A stretch of 64,000 nucleotides of DNA. Source: a virus. Shown here piece by piece: positions 20,171 through 28,420 of this stretch. The DNA lies in the IMG/VR virus record IMGVR_UViG_3300009169_000018, positions 1 through 64,000 of that record; one strand, given 5' to 3'. Made by a program: the position numbers and the translations under genes. The notes under the pieces are model-generated. The model did not search any database. It had not been told where the DNA came from and saw only the letters and a list, made by a program, of their open reading frames with translations. Numbering within the stretch: the first letter of the stretch is position 1; every line of letters begins with the position of its first letter.

Positions 20171-20494
20171 ATGAGCTTAGACGTATACTTGAAGAAAGTG
20201 ATGCCAACCGAAATCTATTCGGACAACATCACTCACAACCTCGCGCCCATGGCGAAGCAAGCCGGTATCTACGAAGTCCTCTGGCGACCAGAAGACCTCG
20301 GACTCAAATATGCGCGAGACTTGATTCCGTTCCTTGAAACGGGATTGCTTGAGTTGTCTCGGCATCCGGAACTCTACGAGCAGTTGAACCCCGCGAATGG
20401 GTGGGGCAACTATGTCGGCTTGAAGGTATTCGTTCGCGAGTACCTAGAAGCCTGCCGTGCGAATCCGGATGCGGAGGTAGAGGTTTCACGATGA
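20171..20494 (+). CDS. Conserved hypothetical protein (107 aa)
   Basis: Begins 1 base after the phosphoesterase stop. MSLDVYLKK and the helical stretch GLKYARDLIPFLETGLLELSRHPELYEQLNPANGWGNY are typical of a small phage family of unknown role. It overlaps the next gene. Confidence 0.65.
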   Translation: MSLDVYLKKVMPTEIYSDNITHNLAPMAKQAGIYEVLWRPEDLGLKYARDLIPFLETGLLELSRHPELYEQLNPANGWGNYVGLKVFVREYLEACRANPDAEVEVSR

Positions 20495-20724
20495 ACAAGA
20501 ATGAAGCAATCGAAGAGTGTAACAGATACCTCGCACGCAACGAAGCGCAACGCGCCCGTTCGGTAAGACTACAAGAGTTGGCGAGCATGGCGCGTAACGG
20601 TAAGCCAGAAGAGGCGAAGCGTGCGCTGCGCGAGCTAGACGCAGACCGCATGAACCTGACAGTTTATGACGGTGCGAATCTAGAATTAGCCATCAAAACA
20701 CTGCTAAAACTCGTAAGTGCTTGA
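20491..20724 (+). CDS. Hypothetical helical protein (77 aa)
   Basis: ATG overlaps the previous stop; AGAGG lies upstream. Highly helical with many Arg/Glu residues. The end overlaps the start of a class A promoter box (20713). Confidence 0.6.
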   Translation: MNKNEAIEECNRYLARNEAQRARSVRLQELASMARNGKPEEAKRALRELDADRMNLTVYDGANLELAIKTLLKLVSA

Positions 20725-20773
20725 ACTAAAAGGTGTTCTAATAGTTGCGTTTTTCGATGTTAAGTGAGACAAT
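20713..20773 (+). promoter_or_regulatory. Class A promoter for DNA ligase
   Basis: Box GTAAGTGCTTGAACT at 20713, -35 TTGCGT at 20745-20750 (32 bp later), 17-base spacer, -10 GACAAT at 20768-20773. Confidence 0.65.
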
Positions 20774-20779
20774 AATAGT

Positions 20780-21670
20780 ATGAGTAAAGCATTCAAACCG
20801 ATTCTTGCCGGTAAGTTCGACGCGAGCAAGCAGAAATTCCCGGTACTCGCATCCGCAAAGCTCGACGGCGTGCGGTGTATCGTCATTGACGGCGTGGCAA
20901 TGTCGCGCAGTCTCAAGCCGATTCCGAATGAATTCGTTCAGAAGCAAATCGGCAAAGCCAAGTACAACGGACTCGACGGCGAACTCATGGTAGGATTCGT
21001 CGGCGGCAAGGATGTTTACCGCAATACCGTTTCGGCAGTCATGTCCGAAGACGGCACGCCTGCGTTCACCTTTTGGGTGTTCGACAAGGTTCCGCAGAAT
21101 CCAGAACGCGCCGAAGGCTATGCCGACCGGCTTGCGTCAATCCAGAAGTTCGACGGCGACGGCGCAATCAAGGTGCTGCCGCATACACTGATCAAGGATA
21201 TGGACTCGCTCGACCGGTTCGAAGCGAAGCAACTTGAGCGTGGCTTGGAAGGCGTGATTCTTCGCGCCCCGAAGGGTCCGTACAAGTTCGGCAGATCGTC
21301 CACCAACGAAGGCACGCTACTGAAACTCAAGCGATTCGAAGACTCCGAAGCTGAGATTATCGGCGTGGAAGAGTTGCTTTCCAATCAGAACGATGCGAAC
21401 AAGAATGCCCTCGGTCACACTGAGCGCAGTTCGCACAAGGCTAACATGGTGCCAATGGGAACCATGGGCGCACTCAACGTTCGCGACCTCAAGAGCAAGG
21501 TGGAATTCTCCATCGGCACCGGTTTCGATGCGGACACCCGCGCCGAATTCTGGAAGACGCGCAAGAGCGTCATCGGCAAGATCGTGAAGTACAAGTATTT
21601 CGCGAGCGGTTCGAAAGACAAGCCGCGTTTCCCGGTCTTCCTCGGCTTCCGTGACAAGAGGGACATGTAA
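20780..21670 (+). CDS. ATP-dependent DNA ligase
   Basis: 296 aa. Motif I KLDGVR near residue 28 (AMP-accepting lysine), DGELM (motif III-like), EGVILR (motif IV) and LLKLKRF (motif V), then an OB-fold tail. Size fits a minimal phage ligase. Seals nicks in duplex DNA during replication and repair. Own class A promoter; the stop overlaps the next start. Confidence 0.9.
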   Translation: MSKAFKPILAGKFDASKQKFPVLASAKLDGVRCIVIDGVAMSRSLKPIPNEFVQKQIGKAKYNGLDGELMVGFVGGKDVYRNTVSAVMSEDGTPAFTFWVFDKVPQNPERAEGYADRLASIQKFDGDGAIKVLPHTLIKDMDSLDRFEAKQLERGLEGVILRAPKGPYKFGRSSTNEGTLLKLKRFEDSEAEIIGVEELLSNQNDANKNALGHTERSSHKANMVPMGTMGALNVRDLKSKVEFSIGTGFDADTRAEFWKTRKSVIGKIVKYKYFASGSKDKPRFPVFLGFRDKRDM

Positions 21671-21840
21671 TGGAATGGCTTCTAATCCTGCTTGCAATCC
21701 CGGTAGCACTCGGAATCGCAGCCGCAATCGTGTGGTTCTGTGTTAAGGTCTTTTGGGTTATCGGTGTAATCGTGTTCCATGTTGCTATGATTGTTCTGGC
21801 AATCGCAGCATTCGTTGGGCTAATAATTCTACTGACATGA
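21670..21840 (+). CDS. Small two-helix membrane protein (56 aa)
   Basis: Starts on the ligase stop. Almost wholly hydrophobic, two helices (LLILLALPVAL... and VAMIVLAIAAFVGLIILL type). Function unknown. Confidence 0.6.
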   Translation: MEWLLILLAIPVALGIAAAIVWFCVKVFWVIGVIVFHVAMIVLAIAAFVGLIILLT

Positions 21841-22295
21841 TCATCACAATCCTAGCATGGTTCACCGTCGTCGGTCTGCCAATTCTAGGATTGGTGGGTA
21901 TCTGGTTTCTCTGGAAAAAGATCTTTCCCAAACCGATTGACCCGCCTGCGCCGCTACATGATCTGAGATACTCTTACACCGCGCCGCCGCCTGACTACGT
22001 GGAGCCTACTGTTACTATGACTACATCAAAAGACATGCCCGATTGGACTTCAATAAACGAGGAAGCGTTCCTAGAAGGTGAAGATGATCCTGTAGTGGAC
22101 TGTCGCAAGATCGTGGATCCCGGCACTCGCGTCTGGCGTATCTATCGCAGCGTAGACCGAATCCATTGGGCTGAGTGTGACCCTGCACTGACTGAACGCG
22201 CAGCCTGTAACTACGCAGACTACATAAAGAGAAGCAACCCCGAAGAGTTCGTGCGTTGCAATGATCCAAACGGCGTGATTCTCTTCTATGAATAA
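21837..22295 (+). CDS. Membrane-anchored hypothetical protein (152 aa)
   Basis: ATGA overlap with the gene before. N-terminal transmembrane helix (ILAWFTVVGLPILGLVGIWFLW), proline-rich linker (PIDPPAPLHDL, TAPPPDYVEP), then a soluble acidic domain. No motif recognised. Confidence 0.6.
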   Translation: MIITILAWFTVVGLPILGLVGIWFLWKKIFPKPIDPPAPLHDLRYSYTAPPPDYVEPTVTMTTSKDMPDWTSINEEAFLEGEDDPVVDCRKIVDPGTRVWRIYRSVDRIHWAECDPALTERAACNYADYIKRSNPEEFVRCNDPNGVILFYE

Positions 22296-22755
22296 AGACC
22301 TGTGTAATCGTGTGCTTTCATTCTGCGACTCGTTGCCGTGGAAGCGATACGATTTTCAGAGTCCTAGCGGTATACCATTCCACTATAGCGGCTTTCATGT
22401 CCGCAGTGAGCATCCAATCTATCCGGAGCTATTGGACTATCTACTCAAGGCAGCACCAGAATTTGAACAGTTTGACCTCAACATATCCATCAACAAATAT
22501 GAAGTTGGCGACTATATGGGTAGGCATCGTGATAACATGCCTATCAGGTGGAGAACTTTTCTTGTCCAGTTGAGCGAACCCGATTCTTACGAAGGTGGCG
22601 ACTTGACGGTAGACGACAAACCAAGTTCAAGAGAGCAAGGCACGACTAACTTGTTTGATTCACAAACTGTCTGGCACTCCGTAGACAAAGTGACCAAAGG
22701 AACCAGATATAGCATCGTCTATTGGGGTTACGAGAAAGAGGTAGAAAATGAATAA
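22288..22755 (+). CDS. 2OG-Fe(II) oxygenase
   Basis: 155 aa. Iron ligands appear as HRD in MGRHRDN, the distal H in TVWHSV, and the 2-oxoglutarate-binding Arg in GTRYSIVYW, a complete prolyl-hydroxylase-type set. Such phage enzymes hydroxylate proteins or modify bases; the target is unknown. It overlaps both neighbours by short reading-frame overlaps. Confidence 0.85.
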   Translation: MNKDLCNRVLSFCDSLPWKRYDFQSPSGIPFHYSGFHVRSEHPIYPELLDYLLKAAPEFEQFDLNISINKYEVGDYMGRHRDNMPIRWRTFLVQLSEPDSYEGGDLTVDDKPSSREQGTTNLFDSQTVWHSVDKVTKGTRYSIVYWGYEKEVENE

Positions 22756-23122
22756 GCTAGACCATCTAATCGGCGCAACGGGACTCGCCCTGTTCATCTT
22801 CGCAGGCTTTCTTGCCGGATGCGAGCCGAAGCCGCACGGTCCACCTTTGCTGACCGAATGCAAATTCGAAACGCCCCTGAACGTCAACATCATCGTGTTA
22901 GACGACAAAGCCATGCGCGAGAAGTGGGAATACTACAATCGCACAAAGCTACCCGAAGCTGCGAAAGTCGAAGGGTTTGCCATCTATAACAAAGCCACCG
23001 GTCTTCATACCTTATTTGTATTAGAGATAAGAGGGCAGGCTGATCATGACCGGATTGAAACCATCGGGCATGAGCTAATGCATTCTTTCTGCGGCGACTG
23101 GCATCCGCGAAATTATGGTTGA
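22748..23122 (+). CDS. Zincin-like lipoprotein
   Basis: 124 aa. Lipoprotein signal with lipobox LAGC near residue 25, then a soluble domain ending in IGHELMHSFCGDWHP, a HExxH zinc protease motif with a possible third ligand downstream. Likely a periplasmic membrane-anchored metallopeptidase. Small for a protease, so activity is uncertain. Confidence 0.65.
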   Translation: MNKLDHLIGATGLALFIFAGFLAGCEPKPHGPPLLTECKFETPLNVNIIVLDDKAMREKWEYYNRTKLPEAAKVEGFAIYNKATGLHTLFVLEIRGQADHDRIETIGHELMHSFCGDWHPRNYG

Positions 23123-23147
23123 CAAATCGACTAAATAGTAGTAGACT
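23119..23147 (+). promoter_or_regulatory. Sigma70-like promoter of the NAD genes
   Basis: -35 TTGACA (23119-23124), 17-base spacer, -10 TAGACT (23142-23147). A CTAAATA sits within the spacer at 23131. Confidence 0.6.
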
Positions 23148-23200
23148 ATAAGGCAGAGGATAGACCTCTACCATATTAACTCTAAGGGAGCCTTAGAAAC

Positions 23201-24259
23201 ATGAGCAAGCAAACACACATGTCCGTGTTCATCGGACGCTTTCAGCCGCCACACAAGGCGCACATCGAAACCATCACTCGCGCATTGGAATTCTCCGACA
23301 AGGTGCTAATTCTAATCGGTTCGGCATTCAAGCCATCCGACACGCGCAATCCGTTCCCCGCAGCAGAACGCCGGGAAATGATCCAGACTTGCTTTAATCT
23401 GGAAACGCAAAAGCGACTCGTATTCGACTATATCTCCGACCATCCATACAACGATCTTGCGTGGGTGAAGAATGTCCAGACCGCAATCGACAAGGCTTAC
23501 TATGACAACTTCGGTTGGCAGGACAAGGCTGACATTACGCTGATCGGACACCACAAAGACGAGTCCACGTATTATCTCGACCTCTTCCCGTCTTACAAGC
23601 AAGCGGAAATGGAGAACATCTACGGTCTGGATTCCACGACCATCCGTGAACTCTACTTCGCAGGCAAGGATGCGTGGAAGAACAGCAACATGAAGCGTGT
23701 CGCGCAGTTCGTTCCGCAGCCGGTCATGAACTACATCACCAATCACATGAAGCTGATCGCGTATGATCGTCTTGTGCGCGAATTCGAATTCCTTCGCACC
23801 TACAGGCTACAGTGGTCGCAGGCTCCGTATCCACCAGTGTTCGTCACTGCGGATGCCGTTGTCACCAACATGGGACACGTTCTACTCGTTCGCCGCAAGT
23901 CCGCACCGGGAGAAGGTCTGTGGGCAATGCCGGGAGGTTTCCTCAATCAGTACGAAACGCTGCGTGAGTGTGCGAATCGCGAACTAGAGGAAGAGACTAA
24001 GATCAAGGTTCCGCCGCGAGTCCTCGACGGTTCAATCGTCAAGGAAAAGCGATACGATCATCCCGGTCGCTCGCTGCGCGGACGCACGATCACAACCGCA
24101 TTTCACTTCGATCTACATGAACGGACTATGCCGAAGGTTCGCGGCTCAGATGACGCTGCGCAAGCCAAGTGGGTTCCGTTGGCTGAATTCATCAAGATGC
24201 AAGCCGTCATGTACGAAGACCACTATTCAATCATCACCGACCTTCTAGGTTTGGGCTGA
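23201..24259 (+). CDS. Bifunctional NMN adenylyltransferase / Nudix hydrolase
   Basis: 352 aa. N-terminal domain: [10 protein letters not shown] nucleotide-binding motif of NMNAT, with the later STTIRE. C-terminal domain: Nudix box [21 protein letters not shown]. The same fusion is known from the NadM-Nudix/NatV proteins of other large phages such as KVP40. It makes NAD+ from NMN plus ATP, and the Nudix part probably cleaves ADP-ribose. TAAGGGAG lies upstream. Paired with the NAMPT gene that follows. Confidence 0.92.
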   Translation: MSKQTHMSVFIGRFQPPHKAHIETITRALEFSDKVLILIGSAFKPSDTRNPFPAAERREMIQTCFNLETQKRLVFDYISDHPYNDLAWVKNVQTAIDKAYYDNFGWQDKADITLIGHHKDESTYYLDLFPSYKQAEMENIYGLDSTTIRELYFAGKDAWKNSNMKRVAQFVPQPVMNYITNHMKLIAYDRLVREFEFLRTYRLQWSQAPYPPVFVTADAVVTNMGHVLLVRRKSAPGEGLWAMPGGFLNQYETLRECANRELEEETKIKVPPRVLDGSIVKEKRYDHPGRSLRGRTITTAFHFDLHERTMPKVRGSDDAAQAKWVPLAEFIKMQAVMYEDHYSIITDLLGLG

Positions 24260-24301
24260 GATAGACTTAGCCCCGTTTCAACAGCAGATAAGGAGTTTAT
24301 C

Positions 24302-25675
24302 ATGCGTACCAATCTTCTACTTAACACCGACTCGTACAAGGCTTCCCACTGGCTCCAATACCCACCGGGAACAGAGTACGTCTATTCATACATCGAATCT
24401 CGCGGCGGTCTTCATGACGCGACCGTGTTCTTCGGTCTACAGGCATTCGTAAAAGAATACCTGATCGGCGGCGTGTTTACTCAGGATGACATTGAGGAAG
24501 CCGCAGCGTTCTTTGCCGCACATGGCGAACCGTTCAATCGTGAGGGATGGGAATACATCCTGCGCGAATACGGTGGCAAGCTGCCAATCGAAATCAAGGC
24601 ACTGCCAGAAGGTCTGCGCGTTCCTGTGCGCACTCCGCTAGTCACCATCGTCAACACAGACCCGAAGTGCTTCTGGTTGACCTCGTATCTGGAAACCGCA
24701 CTGCTTCGCGCAGTCTGGTATCCGACGACTGTTGCGACAATCTCACACTACATCAAGACCATCATCAAGCGTGAACTGGAAGAGACAGGCGACCTCGCCG
24801 GTCTGCCGTTCAAGCTACATGACTTCGGTGCGCGTGGCGTATCGTCCAACGAATCCGCAGCCCTCGGTGGCATGGCGCATCTGGTCAACTTCCAAGGCTC
24901 CGACACGGTTCAGGGTGTAGTCGCGGCGGCTCGTTACTACAACGAGAAGATGGCAGCGTTCTCCATCCCCGCAGCCGAGCATTCCACGATTACTACGTGG
25001 GGTAAGACTCGCGACGGTGAGACTGCGGCATACTACAACATGATTCAGAAGTACAGCAAGCCGGGAAGCATCTTCGCAGTTGTTTCTGACTCCTACGATA
25101 TCTTCAAGGCGTGCGAAGAGATTTGGGGTGGAAGCCTCAAGGATGCCGTAATTGCTCACGGTGGTACTCTGGTCATCCGTCCTGACTCCGGTGATCCGGT
25201 TGCTGTCACACTTCGCTGCGTCCAGATTCTTGACGAGAAGTTCGGCAGCACTCGCAATGACAAGGGATTCAAAGTCCTCAATCACGTTCGACTCATTCAG
25301 GGTGACGGTGTGAATCCTTCAAGCATCGAAGCCATCCTGATGAACTTCAAGGCACATGGCTACAGCGCAGACAACATTGCGTTCGGCATGGGCGGCGCGT
25401 TGCTCCAACACATGAACCGTGACACACAAGAGTTCGCAATGAAGGCGAGCGCAGTCATGGTCAACGGTGAATGGCGGGACGTATCCAAGTCACCTGTCGG
25501 TCAGGCTTCGAAAAAGTCGAAAGGTGGACGTTTCTCGGTGGTTATGGAAGGCGGTCGCCTGATAACCATCGGTTATGACGAGACTGAGGAAGACTACTTG
25601 AGAACCGTTCTCATCAACGGGAAACTGGTACGGGACATGACACTAAGCCAGATTCGCTACAATACGAGCCTCTAG
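24302..25675 (+). CDS. nadV: Nicotinamide phosphoribosyltransferase
   Basis: 457 aa, typical NAMPT length. MRTNLLLNTDSYKASHWLQYPPGTEYVYSY is the classic N terminus; HDFGARGVSS, TTWG and VIRPDSGDP line the PRPP/nicotinamide site. Converts nicotinamide plus PRPP to NMN, which the upstream enzyme turns into NAD+. Together they form a two-step NAD+ regeneration route that does not depend on host de novo synthesis. AAGGAG precedes the ATG. Confidence 0.95.
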   Translation: MRTNLLLNTDSYKASHWLQYPPGTEYVYSYIESRGGLHDATVFFGLQAFVKEYLIGGVFTQDDIEEAAAFFAAHGEPFNREGWEYILREYGGKLPIEIKALPEGLRVPVRTPLVTIVNTDPKCFWLTSYLETALLRAVWYPTTVATISHYIKTIIKRELEETGDLAGLPFKLHDFGARGVSSNESAALGGMAHLVNFQGSDTVQGVVAAARYYNEKMAAFSIPAAEHSTITTWGKTRDGETAAYYNMIQKYSKPGSIFAVVSDSYDIFKACEEIWGGSLKDAVIAHGGTLVIRPDSGDPVAVTLRCVQILDEKFGSTRNDKGFKVLNHVRLIQGDGVNPSSIEAILMNFKAHGYSADNIAFGMGGALLQHMNRDTQEFAMKASAVMVNGEWRDVSKSPVGQASKKSKGGRFSVVMEGGRLITIGYDETEEDYLRTVLINGKLVRDMTLSQIRYNTSL

Positions 25676-25700
25676 AAGCCTAATATGAGCCGTTTGGGGA

Positions 25701-25728
25701 GTACCCGCTAGGGTAGCCTAGGGTACCC
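25701..25728. repeat. 28-nt intergenic repeat, copy 2
   Basis: Exact match to 6823-6850, again just after an operon and before class A boxes. Confidence 0.8.
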
Positions 25729-25773
25729 CCAAATAGCCCCAAAACGCCTCTCAGGGGGCTTACAGAGGCTCTC

Positions 25774-25870
25774 GTAAGTGCTTGATTCTATTAGGGTTAT
25801 TAGGGCTAATCTAAGTTACTGATTCTTAAAAGCTTTTTCGTGTTGCATTCTCGGTCCAGTCTGATATACT
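25774..25870 (+). promoter_or_regulatory. Class A promoter with two boxes
   Basis: Boxes at 25774 (GTAAGTGCTTGATTC) and 25811 (CTAAGTTACTGATTC). -35 TTGCAT at 25843-25848, 32 bp after the second box; 16-base spacer; -10 TATACT at 25865-25870. It transcribes the structured non-coding region. Confidence 0.7.
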
Positions 25871-25876
25871 GGTATT

Positions 25877-26215
25877 ACAGAGTGAGGAAACGGGCATGAG
25901 TTAGTAGACACAGTAACGGTTGCGTTCAAGGGTAAGTTACCATGACACTTGAATAACCGCGCACAGCATGGTGACTCGGCATAGCAAAATGACCCCGCTA
26001 TGTCGGATACAAAGAGAGCCGACTCATTAACCGGTGGGGTGCGCAACTGGCACAAGGCGTTAACAAAAGTTGAAACTGCCACGGATGGGAACCTGAATCG
26101 CGCAGTGCGGTCCCTACCATCTAAGAATAGACCGCAACTGCGCACTTGGGAAAGGATACACTGACGACGACGGGACAGATGGTAGCTTTGTAAAGCACTG
26201 TCCCGTCGAATTTCA
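25877..26215 (+). ncRNA. Long structured non-coding RNA candidate (about 340 nt)
   Basis: No ORF of useful length. Stems: GTTACCATG (25936-25944) with CATGGTGAC (25967-25975), 9 bp; CGGCATAGC (25977-25985) with GCTATGTCG (25997-26005), 9 bp; GCGCAGTGCGGTC (26100-26112) with GACCGC-A-ACTGCGC (26130-26143), 13 bp with one bulge; GACGGGACAG (26169-26178) with CTGTCCCGTC (26198-26207), 10 bp. TTCAAG/CTTGAA (25925, 25948) could form a competing pairing. It matches no RNA class I know. It could be a regulatory RNA or a long leader of the next operon. Confidence 0.6.
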
Positions 26216-26223
26216 GATCGAAT

Positions 26224-26640
26224 ATGGCATACATGAGTCAAGAGCGCAAGGCGCAACTCTCCCCGGCTATCAAGGCGCATTGCGCCAAGTATGGCATCAA
26301 GGCTTCGATTGCCGTGCGCCATCATTCGACCCTTGTGGTCAACATCAAGTCGGGCAAGCTCGACTTCTGCCAGAATTTCTACGATACGCAGGCTCCGGTT
26401 CATGCGCATCGTTATCCGCATCATGAAGCCATGATGAAGCCGAATGCCATTCAAGTCAATCCGCACTGGTGCCATGAGCATTTCTCTGGCAAGTGCAAGA
26501 CGTTCATCGTGGAACTCATTCGCCTGATGAACATCGGCAACCATGACCGTTCGGACATTCAGACCGACTACTTTGATGTGGGTTGGTACAAGGATGTGAA
26601 CATTGGTACGTGGAACAAGCCTTACGTGGTGACGAAGTAA
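26224..26640 (+). CDS. Conserved hypothetical protein (138 aa)
   Basis: First gene after the structured region. The start could be the MAYMSQ or the internal MSQ methionine; no strong ribosome site. The pattern LSPAIKAHCAKYGIKASIAVRHHSTLVVNIKSGKLDF recurs in large-phage and plasmid proteins as a small domain of unknown role. Its stop overlaps the next start. Confidence 0.65.
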   Translation: MAYMSQERKAQLSPAIKAHCAKYGIKASIAVRHHSTLVVNIKSGKLDFCQNFYDTQAPVHAHRYPHHEAMMKPNAIQVNPHWCHEHFSGKCKTFIVELIRLMNIGNHDRSDIQTDYFDVGWYKDVNIGTWNKPYVVTK

Positions 26641-26975
26641 TGAAAATCTACAATCGCAACGATGGCAAGGCTCGCAAGGTTCTTGCTGCTGTTAAGCGTC
26701 TTGCTAAGAAGAGCAAAGACGACAGCGTGATGCTTGTCGATATCTACGCGAATTGTCGCGAGCAGGGTTTCCACCTTGCGTCCTGCGACGACTGCGCCGT
26801 GTCGTTTTCCGAATTCCGGCGCAGCGACAACATCGTTGTCTACGTCGGCAAGCGCAAGGATTTTGCGTTCAACACGCACATCCCCTCTGAGGAAGTTTAC
26901 GAGAATGCGAAGTTCTTCGCTCCTGACGGCTACGAAGCCGCTGCGAAGTTCATCGTCAAGCATCTGGAAGGCTAA
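26640..26975 (+). CDS. Hypothetical protein (111 aa)
   Basis: TAATG overlap with the gene before. Basic N terminus (NDGKARKVLAAVKRLAKKSK), a CDDC motif in the middle. No family recognised. Confidence 0.6.
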   Translation: MKIYNRNDGKARKVLAAVKRLAKKSKDDSVMLVDIYANCREQGFHLASCDDCAVSFSEFRRSDNIVVYVGKRKDFAFNTHIPSEEVYENAKFFAPDGYEAAAKFIVKHLEG

Positions 26976-26976
26976 C

Positions 26977-27216
26977 ATGGCTAAGATTAAGAACAGTTCG
27001 ACTTATCACTCCCGCGTCCGTTACGGCATCATGGATGAAAACGGTATGCAGTTTGGCGACCTGAGTGACCCGACGCTTTTCAATCTGCCGACTGCGCGAA
27101 AGTTGTTCGAAGAGAATTTGAACGACCTCGGACAGTGTGCGCAGATCGTGAAGGTCCGCGTTACCTACGAAGTCCTCGACTATGACGATGACGCATTCCG
27201 ACTGACGGACGACTAA
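26977..27216 (+). CDS. Hypothetical protein (79 aa)
   Basis: GGAAGG upstream. Alpha/beta sequence ending in an acidic tail (YDDDAFRLTDD). Not recognised. Confidence 0.6.
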   Translation: MAKIKNSSTYHSRVRYGIMDENGMQFGDLSDPTLFNLPTARKLFEENLNDLGQCAQIVKVRVTYEVLDYDDDAFRLTDD

Positions 27217-27217
27217 T

Positions 27218-27526
27218 ATGGCTCTTACACTCTTAACTCCGCGTCAGGAAACCCTGATCGTCAATAACGTTGTGGCAGCGTGTCGCGATATCGAACGTCT
27301 GAATCGCACCGGCTACAAGTTCATCAATCTGTGCGCCGGATTCATTGCGCACTATGACCTGTACGGCTTCCGCGCCGCGTATGGCTATTCGGGCAAACTC
27401 GCTGCGGATATCATGCGCAACCGTTTCGCAAACGAGTGGAAGAACTTCCACGTAGGCGAGCGCGATTACGACTACTATCAGCAAAAGGCGCGGGTGTACG
27501 CTCGCATCGTTGAGGCAATTCGATAA
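27218..27526 (+). CDS. Hypothetical protein (102 aa)
   Basis: One base after the previous stop. Helical with many aromatic residues (FIAHYDLYGFRAAYGYSG). Not recognised; overlaps the next gene. Confidence 0.6.
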   Translation: MALTLLTPRQETLIVNNVVAACRDIERLNRTGYKFINLCAGFIAHYDLYGFRAAYGYSGKLAADIMRNRFANEWKNFHVGERDYDYYQQKARVYARIVEAIR

Positions 27527-27741
27527 TGGGTATCGGTGACGACAGCGAATTCCGTTTGGCGCGTGCCGCGTTTCTTTCGAAGTCTCTCAAGGCATCGGCT
27601 ACCGCAGGCGTGGCAGAAGATCAAGTAAACAACGTGTACGCAGGCTACTGCGAATCGTTCCTCATGCTTCTAGCCACTCGCTATCCGGAAGTCCGCAAGG
27701 AAATGGAAGAGCGCATTCTCTACAAGGGATTCCGTTCATGA
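27526..27741 (+). CDS. Hypothetical protein (71 aa)
   Basis: TAATG junction. Helical (ARAAFLSKSLKASATAGVAEDQV). Not recognised. Confidence 0.55.
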   Translation: MGIGDDSEFRLARAAFLSKSLKASATAGVAEDQVNNVYAGYCESFLMLLATRYPEVRKEMEERILYKGFRS

Positions 27742-27950
27742 AGTCTTACGTTCTACGTGCCGGTTCGAAGTATACTCTCATGCAAGAGACTCCGACCAAA
27801 ATGCTGATCATTCCGGATGTTGCGGATCGTGACATTTCGTTCGATGACAGCGAATTGATCGAAGTGGATACCGTCACAAAGATGCTTCACTTCAAGGTTG
27901 GCAATCGGCACTACTATGCCAACAACAGCAACGTGAGCATCGTTCACTAA
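27738..27950 (+). CDS. Hypothetical protein (70 aa)
   Basis: ATGA junction. Beta-rich small protein (YVLRAGSKYTLMQETPTKMLIIP). Not recognised. Confidence 0.55.
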   Translation: MKSYVLRAGSKYTLMQETPTKMLIIPDVADRDISFDDSELIEVDTVTKMLHFKVGNRHYYANNSNVSIVH

Positions 27951-28168
27951 TGATCTTCAACGACACATTGACGGCTGACTCATTGCAGGAAGAGTATCTT
28001 GCATGGGCGAAGGATTGGAGTCAGGGTAAGACCTCGCTCCGCTTCGGGCAGCACATCTGTAATAAATACCTAGTCTTAGGCAAGTCCGCACCTGAGATTT
28101 TCTATGCCGAAAACGTAGGGGATGCCTACTGGCTAATCGCGGACGTTTTAGTAAATCAGGAAATTTGA
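27950..28168 (+). CDS. Hypothetical protein (72 aa)
   Basis: TAATG junction. The pattern LQEEYLAWAKDWSQGKTSLRFGQHICNKYL resembles other short phage proteins with an RFGQ segment; role unknown. Confidence 0.6.
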   Translation: MIFNDTLTADSLQEEYLAWAKDWSQGKTSLRFGQHICNKYLVLGKSAPEIFYAENVGDAYWLIADVLVNQEI

Positions 28169-28170
28169 GC

Positions 28171-28368
28171 ATGTCACGCACATGGAAACGGGATGATTCT
28201 GGTCGCAAGAATCAGGGCGACTCTCTTAGAGATAAGAGGCGAAACAAGTACAATAACACGCACCGCGAGGATGCCGTAAATCCGGATTCCTACGACCGCA
28301 TGAAATTGAATCAGGAGTTCCGGCGTAACTCTAATTTCAATTATGGGCTTGACAACGACTCAGATTAG
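28171..28368 (+). CDS. Small hydrophilic protein (65 aa)
   Basis: CAGGAAATTTGAGC lies upstream of ATG 28171. Very rich in Arg, Asn and Asp, probably disordered. Overlaps the following promoter. Not recognised. Confidence 0.5.
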   Translation: MSRTWKRDDSGRKNQGDSLRDKRRNKYNNTHREDAVNPDSYDRMKLNQEFRRNSNFNYGLDNDSD

Positions 28369-28377
28369 TGCTATACT
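28349..28377 (+). promoter_or_regulatory. Consensus sigma70-like promoter
   Basis: -35 TTGACA (28349-28354), 17-base spacer, -10 TATACT (28372-28377). No upstream class A box. Drives the winged-helix gene. Confidence 0.7.
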
Positions 28378-28420
28378 GATCCCGTCGATTTGATTTATCA
28401 TTTGAATTTGAGGTTTTGTA

